Positions 1 to 7,088 are shown, counted from the first letter of the stretch. The stretch is DNA of 7,229 nucleotides from Pseudonocardia sp. (GCA_030453005.1 JAKDLE010000137.1:1-7229), one strand, 5' to 3'. Notes: generated from the letters alone by a model not told the origin. Numbers and translations are program-made.

Positions 1-30
1 CGCGGGACGCTGAACCGGGACGCAACGACC

Positions 31-62
31 ACGGCCGGTGCTGCTGCAGCAGCACCGGCCGT
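31..62 (-). terminator. Perfect 32-base palindrome, likely terminator of the exonuclease-like gene
   Basis: Bases 31-46 are the exact reverse complement of bases 47-62, with no spacer. Transcribed RNA could fold into a long GC-rich hairpin with a few central bases forming the loop. It begins five bases after the stop codon of the minus-strand gene ending at 68. No U-run follows, which is common for actinobacterial hairpin terminators. Because it is symmetric it could also stop transcription coming from the left. Confidence 0.75.
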
Positions 63-67
63 CGTCG

Positions 68-544
68 TCAGCTGGTGAACGCGAGCTCGCGGTCCGGTGT
101 TCTGCACCCGGCCAGGGTGCAGACCCGGGGCCGGGGGAGGCGGGCCCGGAGGTCCGGGTCCGTGCTCGTCCGGGCGAAGGGCCAGAGCCCGGCGAAGCGC
201 TGCAGGTACCAGTACACGAACAGGTAGTCGGATTCCGCGGTGTCGGTGACGAACGTCGCGGCGCCGGGGAGCTGGTCGATCCACCGGGCGTAGGCGGTCA
301 TCGCGAGGACGGGGGGACGGGAGGCCCGGCGGGTGCAGAGCCAGTCGTCCGCCCGGGTTCGCCAGTGGGACAGGGCGATCGGGTGGAGTGTGGCACCGGG
401 CAGTTCACGCACATTCGTGGTGAATGTGCCGGTCAGGACCCCGTCGACGGTGAACGCCGCCGAGGTCAGGGTGAGCAGGGAGTGGGGGCCCGGGATCGGG
501 CCGTCGGTGTGGATGTGGGTCTTGACGTACGAGTCGGGGGGCAT
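68..544 (-). CDS. Short exonuclease-fold (DnaQ/RNase H-like) protein, probably catalytically inactive or truncated
   Basis: This 158-residue protein resembles actinobacterial 3'-5' exonuclease-like proteins. The family signature DGPIPGPHS is at residues 14-22 and the second conserved block, DYLFVYWYLQRFAG, is at 106-119 with its Asp kept (D106). In this family the first block normally reads D-x-E just before xDGP; here both acidic metal ligands are replaced by histidine (H10, H12). After about residue 124 the sequence turns Arg/Pro-rich, and the usual C-terminal block with H-x4-D is missing in all three frames I followed. It may therefore be a degenerate gene, or a non-catalytic protein that keeps the fold. 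The start is ATG with AGGA six bases upstream. The spacer to the GNAT gene upstream is about 214 bases, so it may be transcribed on its own. The fold assignment is from motif memory; function is not established. Confidence 0.65.
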   Translation of the reverse strand: MPPDSYVKTHIHTDGPIPGPHSLLTLTSAAFTVDGVLTGTFTTNVRELPGATLHPIALSHWRTRADDWLCTRRASRPPVLAMTAYARWIDQLPGAATFVTDTAESDYLFVYWYLQRFAGLWPFARTSTDPDLRARLPRPRVCTLAGCRTPDRELAFTS

Positions 545-758
545 GACGGATCCTGGTCGCCTGGATGGGCCGTGTGGCCCAGGGTGATTGGGGGCGCGTC
601 CGCGGCGCGGCGAAGCCTGCGTGGAGGACGAGGAACCGGGCCCCGTGGATGGTCACACGGGTGCGTCACTGCTTTCCGCTATGCACTTGTCCAGCACGGT
701 GCGGGGTCGCTGTGGATTGACCTGGCCCGTTGACGTTATGCGCGCGTGTGCCCGGCCG

Positions 759-1367
759 TCAACGATCAGTCGCCAGGAGGCCGGTGACCAGCACGTCGTG
801 CCGCCGCCCGTCGGCGGTCCAGGCGTCCCGGAGCCTGCCCTCGGGCCGGAACCCGCACTTCTCCGCGACGCGTCCGGACGCTGCGTTGCCCGCCGCCCAC
901 AGGTAGCTGATGCGGTGCAGCCCGAGGCCGCCGAAGGCGAACCGGGTGACGGCGGCGAGCGCCGTGGTGGTCATCCCCGCGCCGCGGGCCTGCGGAAGCG
1001 CCCAGCAGGCTGCCTCGGCCGTACCCATCGCGAGGTCGAGGTGGTCGAGGGACACCTCGCCGAGCATCGCACCGGTCGCCGGCTCGCAGACGGCCCACGT
1101 CAGTCGCTCGTCGCGGGCCCAGTCCAGGGCGCGCCGCCGGATGTAGGCGTCGGCCTCGGCGACGTCGGCGGGCGGGCGGTGGCGCCAGCGCCGGATCTCG
1201 GTGTCGGTGCAGGAGGCGAGGACGGCCGGGCGGTCGTCGATGAACCACAGCACTTCTGGCGCGCCAACGCCGCCGCGAAGCAAGGCGGAGGCGTCGCCAG
1301 GGACGGGCTCGTCGGCGCGCGGTACCCGCAGGTACCACGCGCCGGCGTTGATCTCGACGGCGTCCAG
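759..1367 (-). CDS. GNAT-family N-acetyltransferase (RimJ/RimL type)
   Basis: Likely transfers an acetyl group from acetyl-CoA to an amine, possibly a protein N-terminus or small molecule; the substrate cannot be told. Counting from the TTG at 1283, the acetyl-CoA loop QARGAG is at residues 98-103, the N-x-x-S helix start at 133-136 and the E-K-C-G-F segment at 141-145, in the order expected of RimJ/RimL-like enzymes. The start is uncertain. There is no ATG or GTG between the in-frame stop at 1416-1418 and the GTG at 1253. Codons upstream of the TTG read EINAGAWYLRV, which looks like the first strand of this family, so I extend to the CTG at 1367 (202 residues). TTG 1283 (174 residues) is the alternative with a conventional codon. 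No good ribosome binding site is visible. It starts about 53 bases after accA3 ends, so it may be read from the accA3 transcript. Confidence 0.7.
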   Translation of the reverse strand: MDAVEINAGAWYLRVPRADEPVPGDASALLRGGVGAPEVLWFIDDRPAVLASCTDTEIRRWRHRPPADVAEADAYIRRRALDWARDERLTWAVCEPATGAMLGEVSLDHLDLAMGTAEAACWALPQARGAGMTTTALAAVTRFAFGGLGLHRISYLWAAGNAASGRVAEKCGFRPEGRLRDAWTADGRRHDVLVTGLLATDR

Positions 1368-1420
1368 TGTCTTAGCAGGGGGATGGAAGGGCCGACGGAG
1401 AAGGTCCGGAGTGGGTCATA

Positions 1421-3190
1421 TCAGTCCTTGATCTCGCAGATCACGGTGCCCTGGGTGACCGAGGCGCCGGTCTCGGCGGAGAGCCCGGTGACGGTGCCGT
1501 CCTTGTGCGCGGTGACGGGGTTCTCCATCTTCATCGCCTCCAGCACGACGACGAGGTCGCCCGCGGAGACGGTGTCGCCGTCGGACACGGCGACCTTGAT
1601 GATCGTGCCCTGCATCGGGGCGGTCACCGAGTCGCCGGACGCGGCGCCGCCGCTCTTGCCGCCGCCCCGCTTGCGCGGCGGGGCCTTGGCCGTGGCCGCT
1701 CCACCGCCGCCGAACGCCAGGTCGCCGGGCAGCGACACCTCGAGTCGACGCCCGCCGACCTCGACGACGACCGACTGCCGCGGGGCGACCTCCTCGGCCG
1801 CGTCCTCGCCGCCGTCGAAGGGGGGGACGGTGTTGTCCCACTCGGTCTCGATCCACCGCGTGTGCACGGTGAACTCCTCCTCCGTGGTGCCCGCGAAGGC
1901 TGGGTCGGCGACGACGAGCCGGTGGAACTCCAGCACCGTGGCCATGCCCTCCACCCGGAACTCCGCGAGCGCGCGCCGGGAGCGTTCGAGGGCCTGCGCG
2001 CGGTCGGAGCCGGTGACGATGAGCTTGGCCAGCAACGAGTCGAACTGCCCGCCGATCACCGAGCCCGCCTCCACGCCCGCGTCGACGCGCACGCCCGGAC
2101 CCGCCGGGAACGAGATCGCCGAGACGGTGCCCGGCGCGGGCAGGAAGTTGCGGCCCGCGTCCTCGCCGTTGATGCGGAACTCGATCGAGTGCCCGCGGGG
2201 CGCGGGGTCCTCGGTCAGGTTGAGCACCTCGCCCTCGGCGATGCGGAACTGCTCGCGGACGAGGTCGAGGCCGCTGGTCTCCTCGGAGACCGGGTGTTCC
2301 ACCTGCAGCCGGGTGTTGACCTCCAGGAACGAGATCAGCCCGTCGTGGGCGACGAGGAACTCCACCGTACCCGCACCGTGGTAGCCGGCCTCCTTGCAGA
2401 TGGCCTTGGCCGAGTCGTGGATCGTCTTGCGCTGCGCGTCGGACAGGAACGGCGCGGGCGCCTCCTCCACGAGCTTCTGGAAGCGACGCTGCAGTGAGCA
2501 GTCGCGCGTGCCGACGACGATCACGTTGCCGTGGGTGTCGGCGAGCACCTGGGCCTCGACGTGGCGGGGCTTGTCCAGGTAGCGCTCGACGAAGCACTCG
2601 CCGCGGCCGAACGCCGCAGTGGCCTCGCGGACCGCCGAGTCGTACAGCTCGGCGATCTCGCGCTCCTCGCGCGCCACCTTCATGCCGCGACCGCCGCCGC
2701 CGAACGCCGCCTTGATCGCGACGGGGAGGCCGTGTTCCTGCGCGAACGCCACGACCTCGTCGGAGCCCTGCACCGGGTCGTTCGTGCCGGGGACCAGCGG
2801 GGCGCCTGCGCGGGTGGCGATGTGGCGGGCGGTGACCTTGTCGCCGAGGTCGCGGATGGCCTGCGGGGTCGGGCCGATCCAAGTGATGTCTGCGTCGATG
2901 ACGGCCTGCGCGAACTCGGCGTTCTCGGACAGGAAGCCGTAGCCGGGGTGAATGCCGTCGGCGCCTGCCTGCCGGGCCGCGCCGATGACCTTGTCGAAGT
3001 CCAGGTACGACTCCGGCGCGGTGTTCCCGCCGAGCGCGAACGCCTCGTCGGCGAGCCGGACGAACAGGGCGTCCCGGTCGGGTTCGGCGTAGACGGCGAC
3101 GCTGGTCAAGCCGGCGTCGCGGCAGGCCCGGATGACGCGGACGGCGATCTCTCCGCGGTTCGCGATGAGAACCTTGCTCAGGCGCGGCAC
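1421..3190 (-). CDS. accA3: Acyl-CoA carboxylase alpha chain: biotin carboxylase plus biotin carrier (AccA3 type)
   Basis: Carboxylates its own biotin with bicarbonate and ATP, then hands the carboxyl group to a separate beta chain that forms malonyl-CoA or methylmalonyl-CoA, feeding lipid synthesis. The 589 residues are close to the usual 590-600. The biotin carboxylase N-domain (about 3-112) opens with [17 protein letters not shown]. The ATP-grasp domain (about 117-325) has the glycine loop GGGGRGMK at 164-171, [10 protein letters not shown] at 209-218 and [11 protein letters not shown] at 290-300. The C-domain has FRINGED at 338-344. An Ala/Gly/Lys-rich linker (about 493-520) leads to the carrier domain, with EAMKMEN at 551-557; the biotinylated lysine is K554. 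I chose GTG 3190 because GAGGAGG lies six bases before it. The in-frame ATG at 3205 overlaps that ribosome binding site, and the upstream reading to 3262 is not family-like. All expected catalytic residues appear present. Confidence 0.97.
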   Translation of the reverse strand: MPRLSKVLIANRGEIAVRVIRACRDAGLTSVAVYAEPDRDALFVRLADEAFALGGNTAPESYLDFDKVIGAARQAGADGIHPGYGFLSENAEFAQAVIDADITWIGPTPQAIRDLGDKVTARHIATRAGAPLVPGTNDPVQGSDEVVAFAQEHGLPVAIKAAFGGGGRGMKVAREEREIAELYDSAVREATAAFGRGECFVERYLDKPRHVEAQVLADTHGNVIVVGTRDCSLQRRFQKLVEEAPAPFLSDAQRKTIHDSAKAICKEAGYHGAGTVEFLVAHDGLISFLEVNTRLQVEHPVSEETSGLDLVREQFRIAEGEVLNLTEDPAPRGHSIEFRINGEDAGRNFLPAPGTVSAISFPAGPGVRVDAGVEAGSVIGGQFDSLLAKLIVTGSDRAQALERSRRALAEFRVEGMATVLEFHRLVVADPAFAGTTEEEFTVHTRWIETEWDNTVPPFDGGEDAAEEVAPRQSVVVEVGGRRLEVSLPGDLAFGGGGAATAKAPPRKRGGGKSGGAASGDSVTAPMQGTIIKVAVSDGDTVSAGDLVVVLEAMKMENPVTAHKDGTVTGLSAETGASVTQGTVICEIKD

Positions 3191-3196
3191 GGTGGG

Positions 3197-3203
3197 CCTC
3201 CTC
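3197..3203 (-). promoter_or_regulatory. Ribosome binding site that fixes the accA3 start
   Basis: On the minus strand this reads GAGGAGG, a near-perfect match to the 16S rRNA tail, six bases before the GTG at 3190. Two more upstream in-frame starts (ATG 3205 and one at 3262) are disfavoured, since 3205 overlaps this site. Confidence 0.85.
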
Positions 3204-3528
3204 ATAGAAGTGCCGGTGCCTGTGCTGCTGGTGACCGCGTTGCGCGGCCACGCGGGAACCATGCCCCGGCGCGTGGTTACCGGGGAGTTTAGAGGTGTCC
3301 TCGGCCGGCGCCCGACCTGACCGGGTGTGGCGTCGGCGACCTTTCCCCCGACGGCGCCGGAACCGGGCCCCGAACCACCCGGCCGGGACGCGGGGCGGGG
3401 CCGCCGTCGCCCCGCAGGTGGCCTCCCGCTCGTCGGGCTCCGCGGTCCCGGAATTCAGGGCGCTCGGCCGGTCCGGCGCCTCCGCGCCCCGACGGGGAGA
3501 GCCGCACCCCTGCGGCACTCACCGGAAT

Positions 3529-3581
3529 CGCGCGCTCCCGCAGTTCCGCCACCCCTCGAGGCGGAACCGCGGGAGCGTGTG
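3529..3581 (-). terminator. Long hairpin, likely terminator after the maf-to-TIGR04222 transcript
   Basis: Left arm 3533-3550 (CGCTCCCGC-A-GTTCCGCC) pairs with right arm 3560-3577 (GGCGGAAC-C-GCGGGAGCG): 17 pairs and one A/C mismatch around a nine-base loop. G-U and C-G pairs can extend it to 3529 and 3581. It sits about 100 bases past the stop of the TIGR04222-like gene and about 340 before accA3. No T-run follows on either strand, so a structural or antitermination role in the accA3 leader cannot be excluded. Confidence 0.6.
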
Positions 3582-3683
3582 TCTCGGTGATGACCCCGCA
3601 GCAACCGGGGCGCGATCTCGGGACGCCGCCCGACCCGACGTCCGGCGTCCGGCAGTCCTGGACTCTGCGCCGCGGAGGTCACC

Positions 3684-4583
3684 TCAGCCCCCGTCGCAGC
3701 CACCGCCTCCGCCGTCGAAGCTGTCGCCGCCGTAACCGCCGCCGTATCCGCCGCCGCCGTCGCCCGACCCCCCGGCGGACGTCCGCTGCACGGCGAGCTC
3801 GTCGGCGAAGGCCGGATCGGAGGCCCAGAGGGCACTCATGCCGAAGATCCCGATACCCAGTGCCGCCGACGCCGGGCCGTAGACGGCCCAGTCCGGTGCC
3901 GCCTCCGGAGCCAGGGCGTGATGCGCGGAGCGCAGCTCGCGCAGAACCCGGTCCCCGGGCCGCGTCCGCCGGGGCGCCACGGCCAGCTGCACGGCGGCCA
4001 CGACCGTCACCGCGGTCAGCGCGACGACCAGGAAGCCGACGTCCTCGACCTCGGCGATCTCGGCGAGCAGGCGCACCAGGCCGAGCCCGCCTACGGCGAG
4101 CATCCAGTAGCCGATCCGGCGGATCCGGGCGCGCTGTTCGGGGGAGAGCAGCAGGCCGCTGTCCACGAGCCGCTGGTCGGTGTCGGCGAGCGCGGTGCGC
4201 ACGGGCCCGTGCATCGGCAGCCGTCGGGCCTGCACCGCGACGGCGGTGGTGAAGTGGATGGCGCGTTCGAGCTGGTCGGCGCCGGGTTCGAGCCGCCCGA
4301 CGGCCCGGACGCTGCCCCGTGACGGGGCGACGGTGCCGCGCAGGTGCATCGCGCCCAGCGCCGAGTAGACGGCGAGCTCGGCGCCCCCGTTGAGGTAGGC
4401 GACGTCGTGGGGGCGGGACGCGAGGTCGGGAACTGCCCCCGCGGGGCCCTGCGCCTGTGGATCGGCGAGGGCCCTGCGGGCGCGGGTGCCGGCCACCAGT
4501 ACCGCCGCGGCGGTCACGAGATAGGCCAGCAGGAATGTCGGGCCACTGATGCCCCAGGTGTCACCTGATGCCGCGAGGACCAC
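3684..4583 (-). CDS. TIGR04222-like membrane protein with Gly/Cys-rich C-terminal tail
   Basis: This 299-residue protein of unknown function resembles the actinobacterial TIGR04222 family. The layout visible is: a short outer N-terminus; a membrane segment at about 15-32; a soluble part at 33-158 with the family-like phrase DVAYLNGGAELAVYSAL (60-76) and a second conserved stretch LEPGADQLERAI (98-109); two close membrane segments at about 159-174 and 181-203; a basic loop (RRTRPGDR, 205-212); and a last hydrophobic segment at about 236-254. The tail from about 270 is almost all Gly with Tyr, Asp and Ser and a single cysteine, C296, three residues from the end. The start is GTG with AGGAGG six bases before it. 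It lies 119 bases downstream of sufE with its own spacer, which carries a motif shared with the 72-residue gene. It is absent from the corresponding M. tuberculosis block as I remember it. Confidence 0.85.
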   Translation of the reverse strand: MVLAASGDTWGISGPTFLLAYLVTAAAVLVAGTRARRALADPQAQGPAGAVPDLASRPHDVAYLNGGAELAVYSALGAMHLRGTVAPSRGSVRAVGRLEPGADQLERAIHFTTAVAVQARRLPMHGPVRTALADTDQRLVDSGLLLSPEQRARIRRIGYWMLAVGGLGLVRLLAEIAEVEDVGFLVVALTAVTVVAAVQLAVAPRRTRPGDRVLRELRSAHHALAPEAAPDWAVYGPASAALGIGIFGMSALWASDPAFADELAVQRTSAGGSGDGGGGYGGGYGGDSFDGGGGGCDGG

Positions 4584-4589
4584 CGAACA

Positions 4590-4595
4590 CCTCCT
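4590..4595 (-). promoter_or_regulatory. Ribosome binding site of the TIGR04222-like gene
   Basis: Reads AGGAGG on the minus strand, six bases before the GTG at 4583. It continues as AGGAGGTGT, the same nine bases found before the start of the 72-residue Gly/Cys-tail gene. It supports GTG 4583 as the start. Confidence 0.8.
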
Positions 4596-4649
4596 GAGTC
4601 GTCCTTATGAGACGTCTCTCAGTGTTACGGCGCCGACCATTACCGGGGA

Positions 4650-4671
4650 ACGTTCTTCACCAGGTCTTGAG
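4650..4671 (-). promoter_or_regulatory. Shared bipartite upstream motif, copy A
   Basis: On the minus strand this reads CTCAAG-N8-AAGAACGT, lying 67-88 bases before the TIGR04222-like start. The same motif with the same spacing occurs at 7089-7110, before the other Gly/Cys-tail gene; 17 of 22 positions agree. On the plus strand it can be seen as two nine-base units, GTTCTTCAC and GGTCTTGAG, starting 11 bases apart, a spacing typical of OmpR/PhoB-family response-regulator sites. The regulator is unknown. No convincing -35/-10 pair is visible nearby. Confidence 0.5.
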
Positions 4672-4702
4672 GTTGACAGCCGAGGTCCGGAGGTGGCGGT
4701 GA

Positions 4703-5179
4703 TCAGGCTGTCGTCGCCGTCCGCACCTGGTTCTTGATCCGGGCGAGCATCGCCGACATGCCGCGCAGCCGCAGCGGGCTCACGGCCGCCCCGAGGCCGA
4801 GCGCGGTGTAGAAGTCGTCCGGCACCGCGAGCACCTCCGCCGCAGGCTCCCCGTCCAGTCCGACATGCATGATCGACGCGAAACCGCGGGTCGTCGGTGC
4901 CTCGGGCGGCGCGGAGAAGAACAGGTGCACGGGCCGCGCCGGGTCCTCGGCGGCGTCGGTGACCTCCACCGCCAGGAACAGCGGCGACTGGCACTCGTGC
5001 ACCTGTTCCATCGTGTCCGCCGCGTCGGCGTAGCGCTGCGGCAACGGCGGGAGCTCCCGGCTCATCTCCAGCAGCATCTGCAACCGGTCCTTGGGCCCGA
5101 CGTCGGCGAAGTCCTCGACCAGCTCGGCGAGCTGTGGCGGCAGTCCCGATCCACCCTGCGCCGACTCCTCCCCGGTCAT
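4703..5179 (-). CDS. sufE: SufE-family sulfur acceptor protein
   Basis: SufE proteins accept persulfide sulfur from a cysteine desulfurase or sulfurtransferase and pass it on for iron-sulfur cluster assembly in the cytoplasm. This 158-residue protein has the family layout: an N-terminal helical part with [21 protein letters not shown] (split about 18-37), the sulfur-accepting cysteine C63 in [10 protein letters not shown] (60-69), the strand [18 protein letters not shown] (85-102), and a C-terminal helix ending in [19 protein letters not shown]. The start is ATG 5179, sharing ATGA with the sseA stop, so the two are translationally coupled; upstream reading in the same frame is Arg/Gly/Pro junk. 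The pairing with a rhodanese suggests that SseA may donate sulfur to it, an inference from coupling. It corresponds in position to M. tuberculosis Rv3284. Confidence 0.92.
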   Translation of the reverse strand: MTGEESAQGGSGLPPQLAELVEDFADVGPKDRLQMLLEMSRELPPLPQRYADAADTMEQVHECQSPLFLAVEVTDAAEDPARPVHLFFSAPPEAPTTRGFASIMHVGLDGEPAAEVLAVPDDFYTALGLGAAVSPLRLRGMSAMLARIKNQVRTATTA

Positions 5180-6066
5180 GCCTGCCCGCGCTCCGGGCCC
5201 TGCACGATCGGCACGCGCACGGCGTTGCCCCACTCGGTCCAGCTGCCGTCGTAGTTGCGGACCTTGTCGAAGCCGAGCAGGTGGGTGAGCACGAACCAGG
5301 TGTGGCTGGAGCGCTCGCCGATGCGGCAGTAGGCGACCACGTCGTCGGACGTCGACAGGCCCTGCTCCTGCTGGTAGATGGCCTCCAGGTCGGCACGCGA
5401 CTTGAAGGTGGCGTCCTCGGCCGCGGCGCGGGCCCACGGGACGCTCGCGGCGCCGGGGATGTGGCCGCCGCGGACGGCACCCTCCTGCGGGTAGTCGGGC
5501 ATGTGCAGCAGCTCGCCGGAGTACTCACCGGGGGAGCGGACGTCGACCATCGCCTGGCCCAGGTGGGCGAGCACGTCGTCCTTGAAGGCGCGGATCGTGG
5601 CGTCGTCGCGCTCGATGACCGGGTACTCGACGGTGGCGGGCTTGGGCTGCTCGGTGGTCATCTCGCGGTCCTCGGCCGCCCACTTGGCGCGGCCGCCGTC
5701 GAGGATGCGGACGTCGGGGTGGCCGAACAGGCCGAACACCCACAGCGCGTAGGTGGCCCACCAGTTGTTGCGGTCGCCGTAGAACACGACGGTGCTGTCG
5801 CGGGTGATGCCGCGCTCGGCGCACAGCTGAGCGAAGCCGGCGCCGTCGACGTAGTCGCGGGTGGTCGGGTCGTTCAGCTCGGTGTGCCAGTCGACCTTCA
5901 CCGCGCCCGGGATGTGCCCGGTGTCGTAGAGCAGGACGTCCTCGTCGGACTCGACGACGACGAGCCCGTCGGCGCCCAGGTTGGCGGCGAGCCACTCGGT
6001 GGTGACCAGGCGCCCGGGATGCGCGTACTCGGCCAGCTTCGGGTCGGTGTCTTCTCGCAGAGCCAT
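5176..6066 (-). CDS. sseA: Two-domain rhodanese sulfurtransferase (SseA type)
   Basis: Transfers sulfane sulfur from thiosulfate or a similar donor to an acceptor thiol or cyanide. The 296 residues make two rhodanese domains. The N-terminal one (about 18-135) keeps the fold (DTGHIPGA at 48-55) but has YGDRNNW (96-102) where a catalytic cysteine would sit. The C-terminal one (about 165-288) has VDVRSPGEY (174-182), GGHIPGA (200-206) and the active-site loop [12 protein letters not shown] (246-257) with nucleophile C247. The loop CRIGERSS is the form I associate with actinobacterial SseA rather than the CRxGxx of other rhodaneses. The start is ATG 6066, ten bases after the maf stop, and its stop overlaps the sufE start, so maf-sseA-sufE read as one transcript. 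It is the positional counterpart of M. tuberculosis Rv3283. Confidence 0.95.
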   Translation of the reverse strand: MALREDTDPKLAEYAHPGRLVTTEWLAANLGADGLVVVESDEDVLLYDTGHIPGAVKVDWHTELNDPTTRDYVDGAGFAQLCAERGITRDSTVVFYGDRNNWWATYALWVFGLFGHPDVRILDGGRAKWAAEDREMTTEQPKPATVEYPVIERDDATIRAFKDDVLAHLGQAMVDVRSPGEYSGELLHMPDYPQEGAVRGGHIPGAASVPWARAAAEDATFKSRADLEAIYQQEQGLSTSDDVVAYCRIGERSSHTWFVLTHLLGFDKVRNYDGSWTEWGNAVRVPIVQGPERGQA

Positions 6067-6076
6067 ACCCCACAGG

Positions 6077-6727
6077 CTAGTCGCTCGCGGCGGGCCTGTC
6101 GGAGGCGACGTCGACGGAGCGCCACAGGTCGGTCACCCCGACGCCGACCCCGGCGAGCAGTCGCCGGGTCAGCGGCAGGCTGATCCCCACGACGTTGGAC
6201 GGGTCGCCGTCGACGCCCTCGACGAACCATCCGCCGAGACCGTCGAGGGTGAACGCACCCGCCACCCGCATCGGCTCGCCGGTGCCGAGGTACGCGTCGA
6301 GCTCGTCGTCGGTGGGTTCGCCGAAGCGCACCACGGTGACGGCGTGTCCCTCGGCCACCCGGTCGATCTCGCCGTCGACCATCCGGAGCACCGCGTGCCC
6401 GGTGACGAGCTCGCCGGTGCCGCCCGCCATCTCCCGCCACCGTGCCCGTGCGTCGTCCGCGTCGACGGGCTTGCCGACCAGCGTGCCGCTCATGTGCAGC
6501 ATCGAGTCGCAGCCGATGACGACGGCGTCGACGGCGCCGATGCGCCGGGCCACCGTGGTGGCCTTCGCACCGGCCAGCGTGGTCACCTTCTCTGCGGCGG
6601 TGGCGCCGGGGACGGCGGCGAGCAGCGCGTCCTCGTCCACGTCGGACACCTCGACGAGCGGGTCCAGTCCGGCGCCACGCAGGATCGACAGGCGGGCGGG
6701 GGAGGCCGAGGCCAGAACGACGTGCAC
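6077..6727 (-). CDS. maf: Maf/YceF-family nucleoside triphosphate pyrophosphatase
   Basis: Maf proteins hydrolyse non-canonical or excess nucleoside triphosphates to the monophosphate and pyrophosphate, and in some bacteria affect division. From GTG 6727 the protein has 216 residues, the usual size. It opens with [14 protein letters not shown] (4-17), the phosphate-binding S-x-S-P-x-R signature, followed by DVDED (29-33), the helix AAAKA-like AGAKA (52-56), the catalytic-region GCDSML (72-77), GKP (85-87), TGHAVL (109-114), and the long actinobacterial signature [16 protein letters not shown] (159-174) with [18 protein letters not shown] replaces the A-D-T form of other Maf branches, as I recall also for M. 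tuberculosis Rv3282. The frame runs on upstream to 6823, but that part is Ala/Glu/Pro-rich and overlaps the tail of the preceding gene, so I start at GTG 6727; a weak AGGG lies about nine bases before it. Confidence 0.93.
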   Translation of the reverse strand: MHVVLASASPARLSILRGAGLDPLVEVSDVDEDALLAAVPGATAAEKVTTLAGAKATTVARRIGAVDAVVIGCDSMLHMSGTLVGKPVDADDARARWREMAGGTGELVTGHAVLRMVDGEIDRVAEGHAVTVVRFGEPTDDELDAYLGTGEPMRVAGAFTLDGLGGWFVEGVDGDPSNVVGISLPLTRRLLAGVGVGVTDLWRSVDVASDRPAASD

Positions 6728-6776
6728 GACGCCCGACCCTACGGTGGGGCGTCGTGGCGCCGGTCGTGGACCGCGC

Positions 6777-6995
6777 TCAGCAGCCGCCTCCGCCTCCGTC
6801 GCCGCCTCCGCAGGAGGAGCCACCGTCGCCGCCGGTCCAACCCGACCAGCCCGACCAGCCGTCGCCCGCCGCGGCGTCGTAGGGGTGGGCCCGGGGTCGA
6901 CCGGCCCGGCGCCGGGTGGAGACCGTGGCGAGCACGACGAGTACGACGAGGCCGAGCGCGAGTACCGCGAACACGGCGAGCCCGGATGCGTTCAT
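6777..6995 (-). CDS. Small single-pass membrane protein ending in a Gly/Cys tail
   Basis: This 72-residue protein is of unknown function. It has a very short N-terminus, one hydrophobic membrane segment at about 5-25, a basic stop-transfer stretch TRRRAGRPR (27-35), a Trp/Ser/Gly repeat GWSGWSGW (46-53), and a tail of mostly Gly and Asp with two cysteines, C62 and C72, the latter being the final residue. Positive charges after the segment predict the tail on the cytoplasmic side. The gene is supported by an excellent ribosome binding site, GAGGAGG six bases before the ATG, and by its place 49 bases before maf. The tail resembles that of the TIGR04222-like protein in this window. The frame is unlikely to be chance, since its end and start fit cleanly between neighbours, but no family is recognised with certainty. 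Confidence 0.75.
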   Translation of the reverse strand: MNASGLAVFAVLALGLVVLVVLATVSTRRRAGRPRAHPYDAAAGDGWSGWSGWTGGDGGSSCGGGDGGGGGC

Positions 6996-7001
6996 GTCAC
7001 A

Positions 7002-7008
7002 CCTCCTC
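7002..7008 (-). promoter_or_regulatory. Ribosome binding site of the 72-residue membrane protein gene
   Basis: Reads GAGGAGG on the minus strand, six bases before ATG 6995, continuing as TGTGAC. It supports the reality and start of this short gene. Confidence 0.8.
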
Positions 7009-7014
7009 GGGCGG

Positions 7015-7042
7015 CGCCCGCGTCCCCCCGGACGCCGGGGCG
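7015..7042 (-). other. GC-rich hairpin in the leader of the 72-residue gene
   Basis: GCGTCC (7020-7025), loop CCCC, GGACGC (7030-7035) is a perfect six-pair stem; a bulge then allows further pairing of 7015-7019 with bases up to 7042. It lies just before the ribosome binding site. It could end transcription coming from accE or be a leader structure; GC-rich hairpins arise easily at this base composition. Confidence 0.3.
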
Positions 7043-7088
7043 GTGCCGCCCTCGGGGCCGAGTGTGGGCCGGATCACCCACCGCCACC

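Larger units (their letters stand above)
3191..3683. other. Gene-free spacer between the TIGR04222-like gene and accA3
   Basis: About 490 bases with no convincing gene; the reading frames here are Arg/Pro/Gly-rich and resemble no family. It should hold the end of the upstream transcript and the accA3 promoter. Visible items: a long hairpin at 3529-3581; a small perfect hairpin at 3501-3516 (GCCGCA-CCCC-TGCGGC); an inverted repeat CCACGCG / CGCGTGG at 3248-3254 and 3270-3276, within the likely accA3 leader; and a possible minus-strand -10 box TAAACT at 3291-3286 without a recognisable -35. The last is weak. Confidence 0.6.

Noticed and set aside
588..2384. 598-residue open frame on the plus strand
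   Set aside because: It lies antisense to accA3 and the GNAT gene; its sequence is Ser/Thr/Pro/Arg-rich without any family motif, as expected for a mirror frame in high-GC DNA.
1416..3518. 700-residue open frame on the minus strand
   Set aside because: It is a shifted frame of accA3, dominated by Arg/Gly/Pro; the true frame has all the biotin carboxylase motifs.
3289..3552. 87-residue minus-strand frame in the spacer before accA3
   Set aside because: Arg/Gly/Pro/Ala-rich, no family resemblance, and it covers one arm of the 3529-3581 hairpin.
4648..4656. GGAAC / GAACGTTC as a stress-sigma box or LexA site
   Set aside because: The GAACGTTC palindrome lacks the four-base spacer of actinobacterial LexA sites, and a GGAAC promoter here would point away from any gene.
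4673..4678. TTGACA on the plus strand as a -35 promoter box
   Set aside because: No -10-like box at 16-19 bases, and no plus-strand gene follows; it would read antisense into sufE.
5134..6183. 349-residue open frame on the plus strand
   Set aside because: Antisense to sseA; Val/Gly/Asp-rich mirror frame with no recognisable domain.
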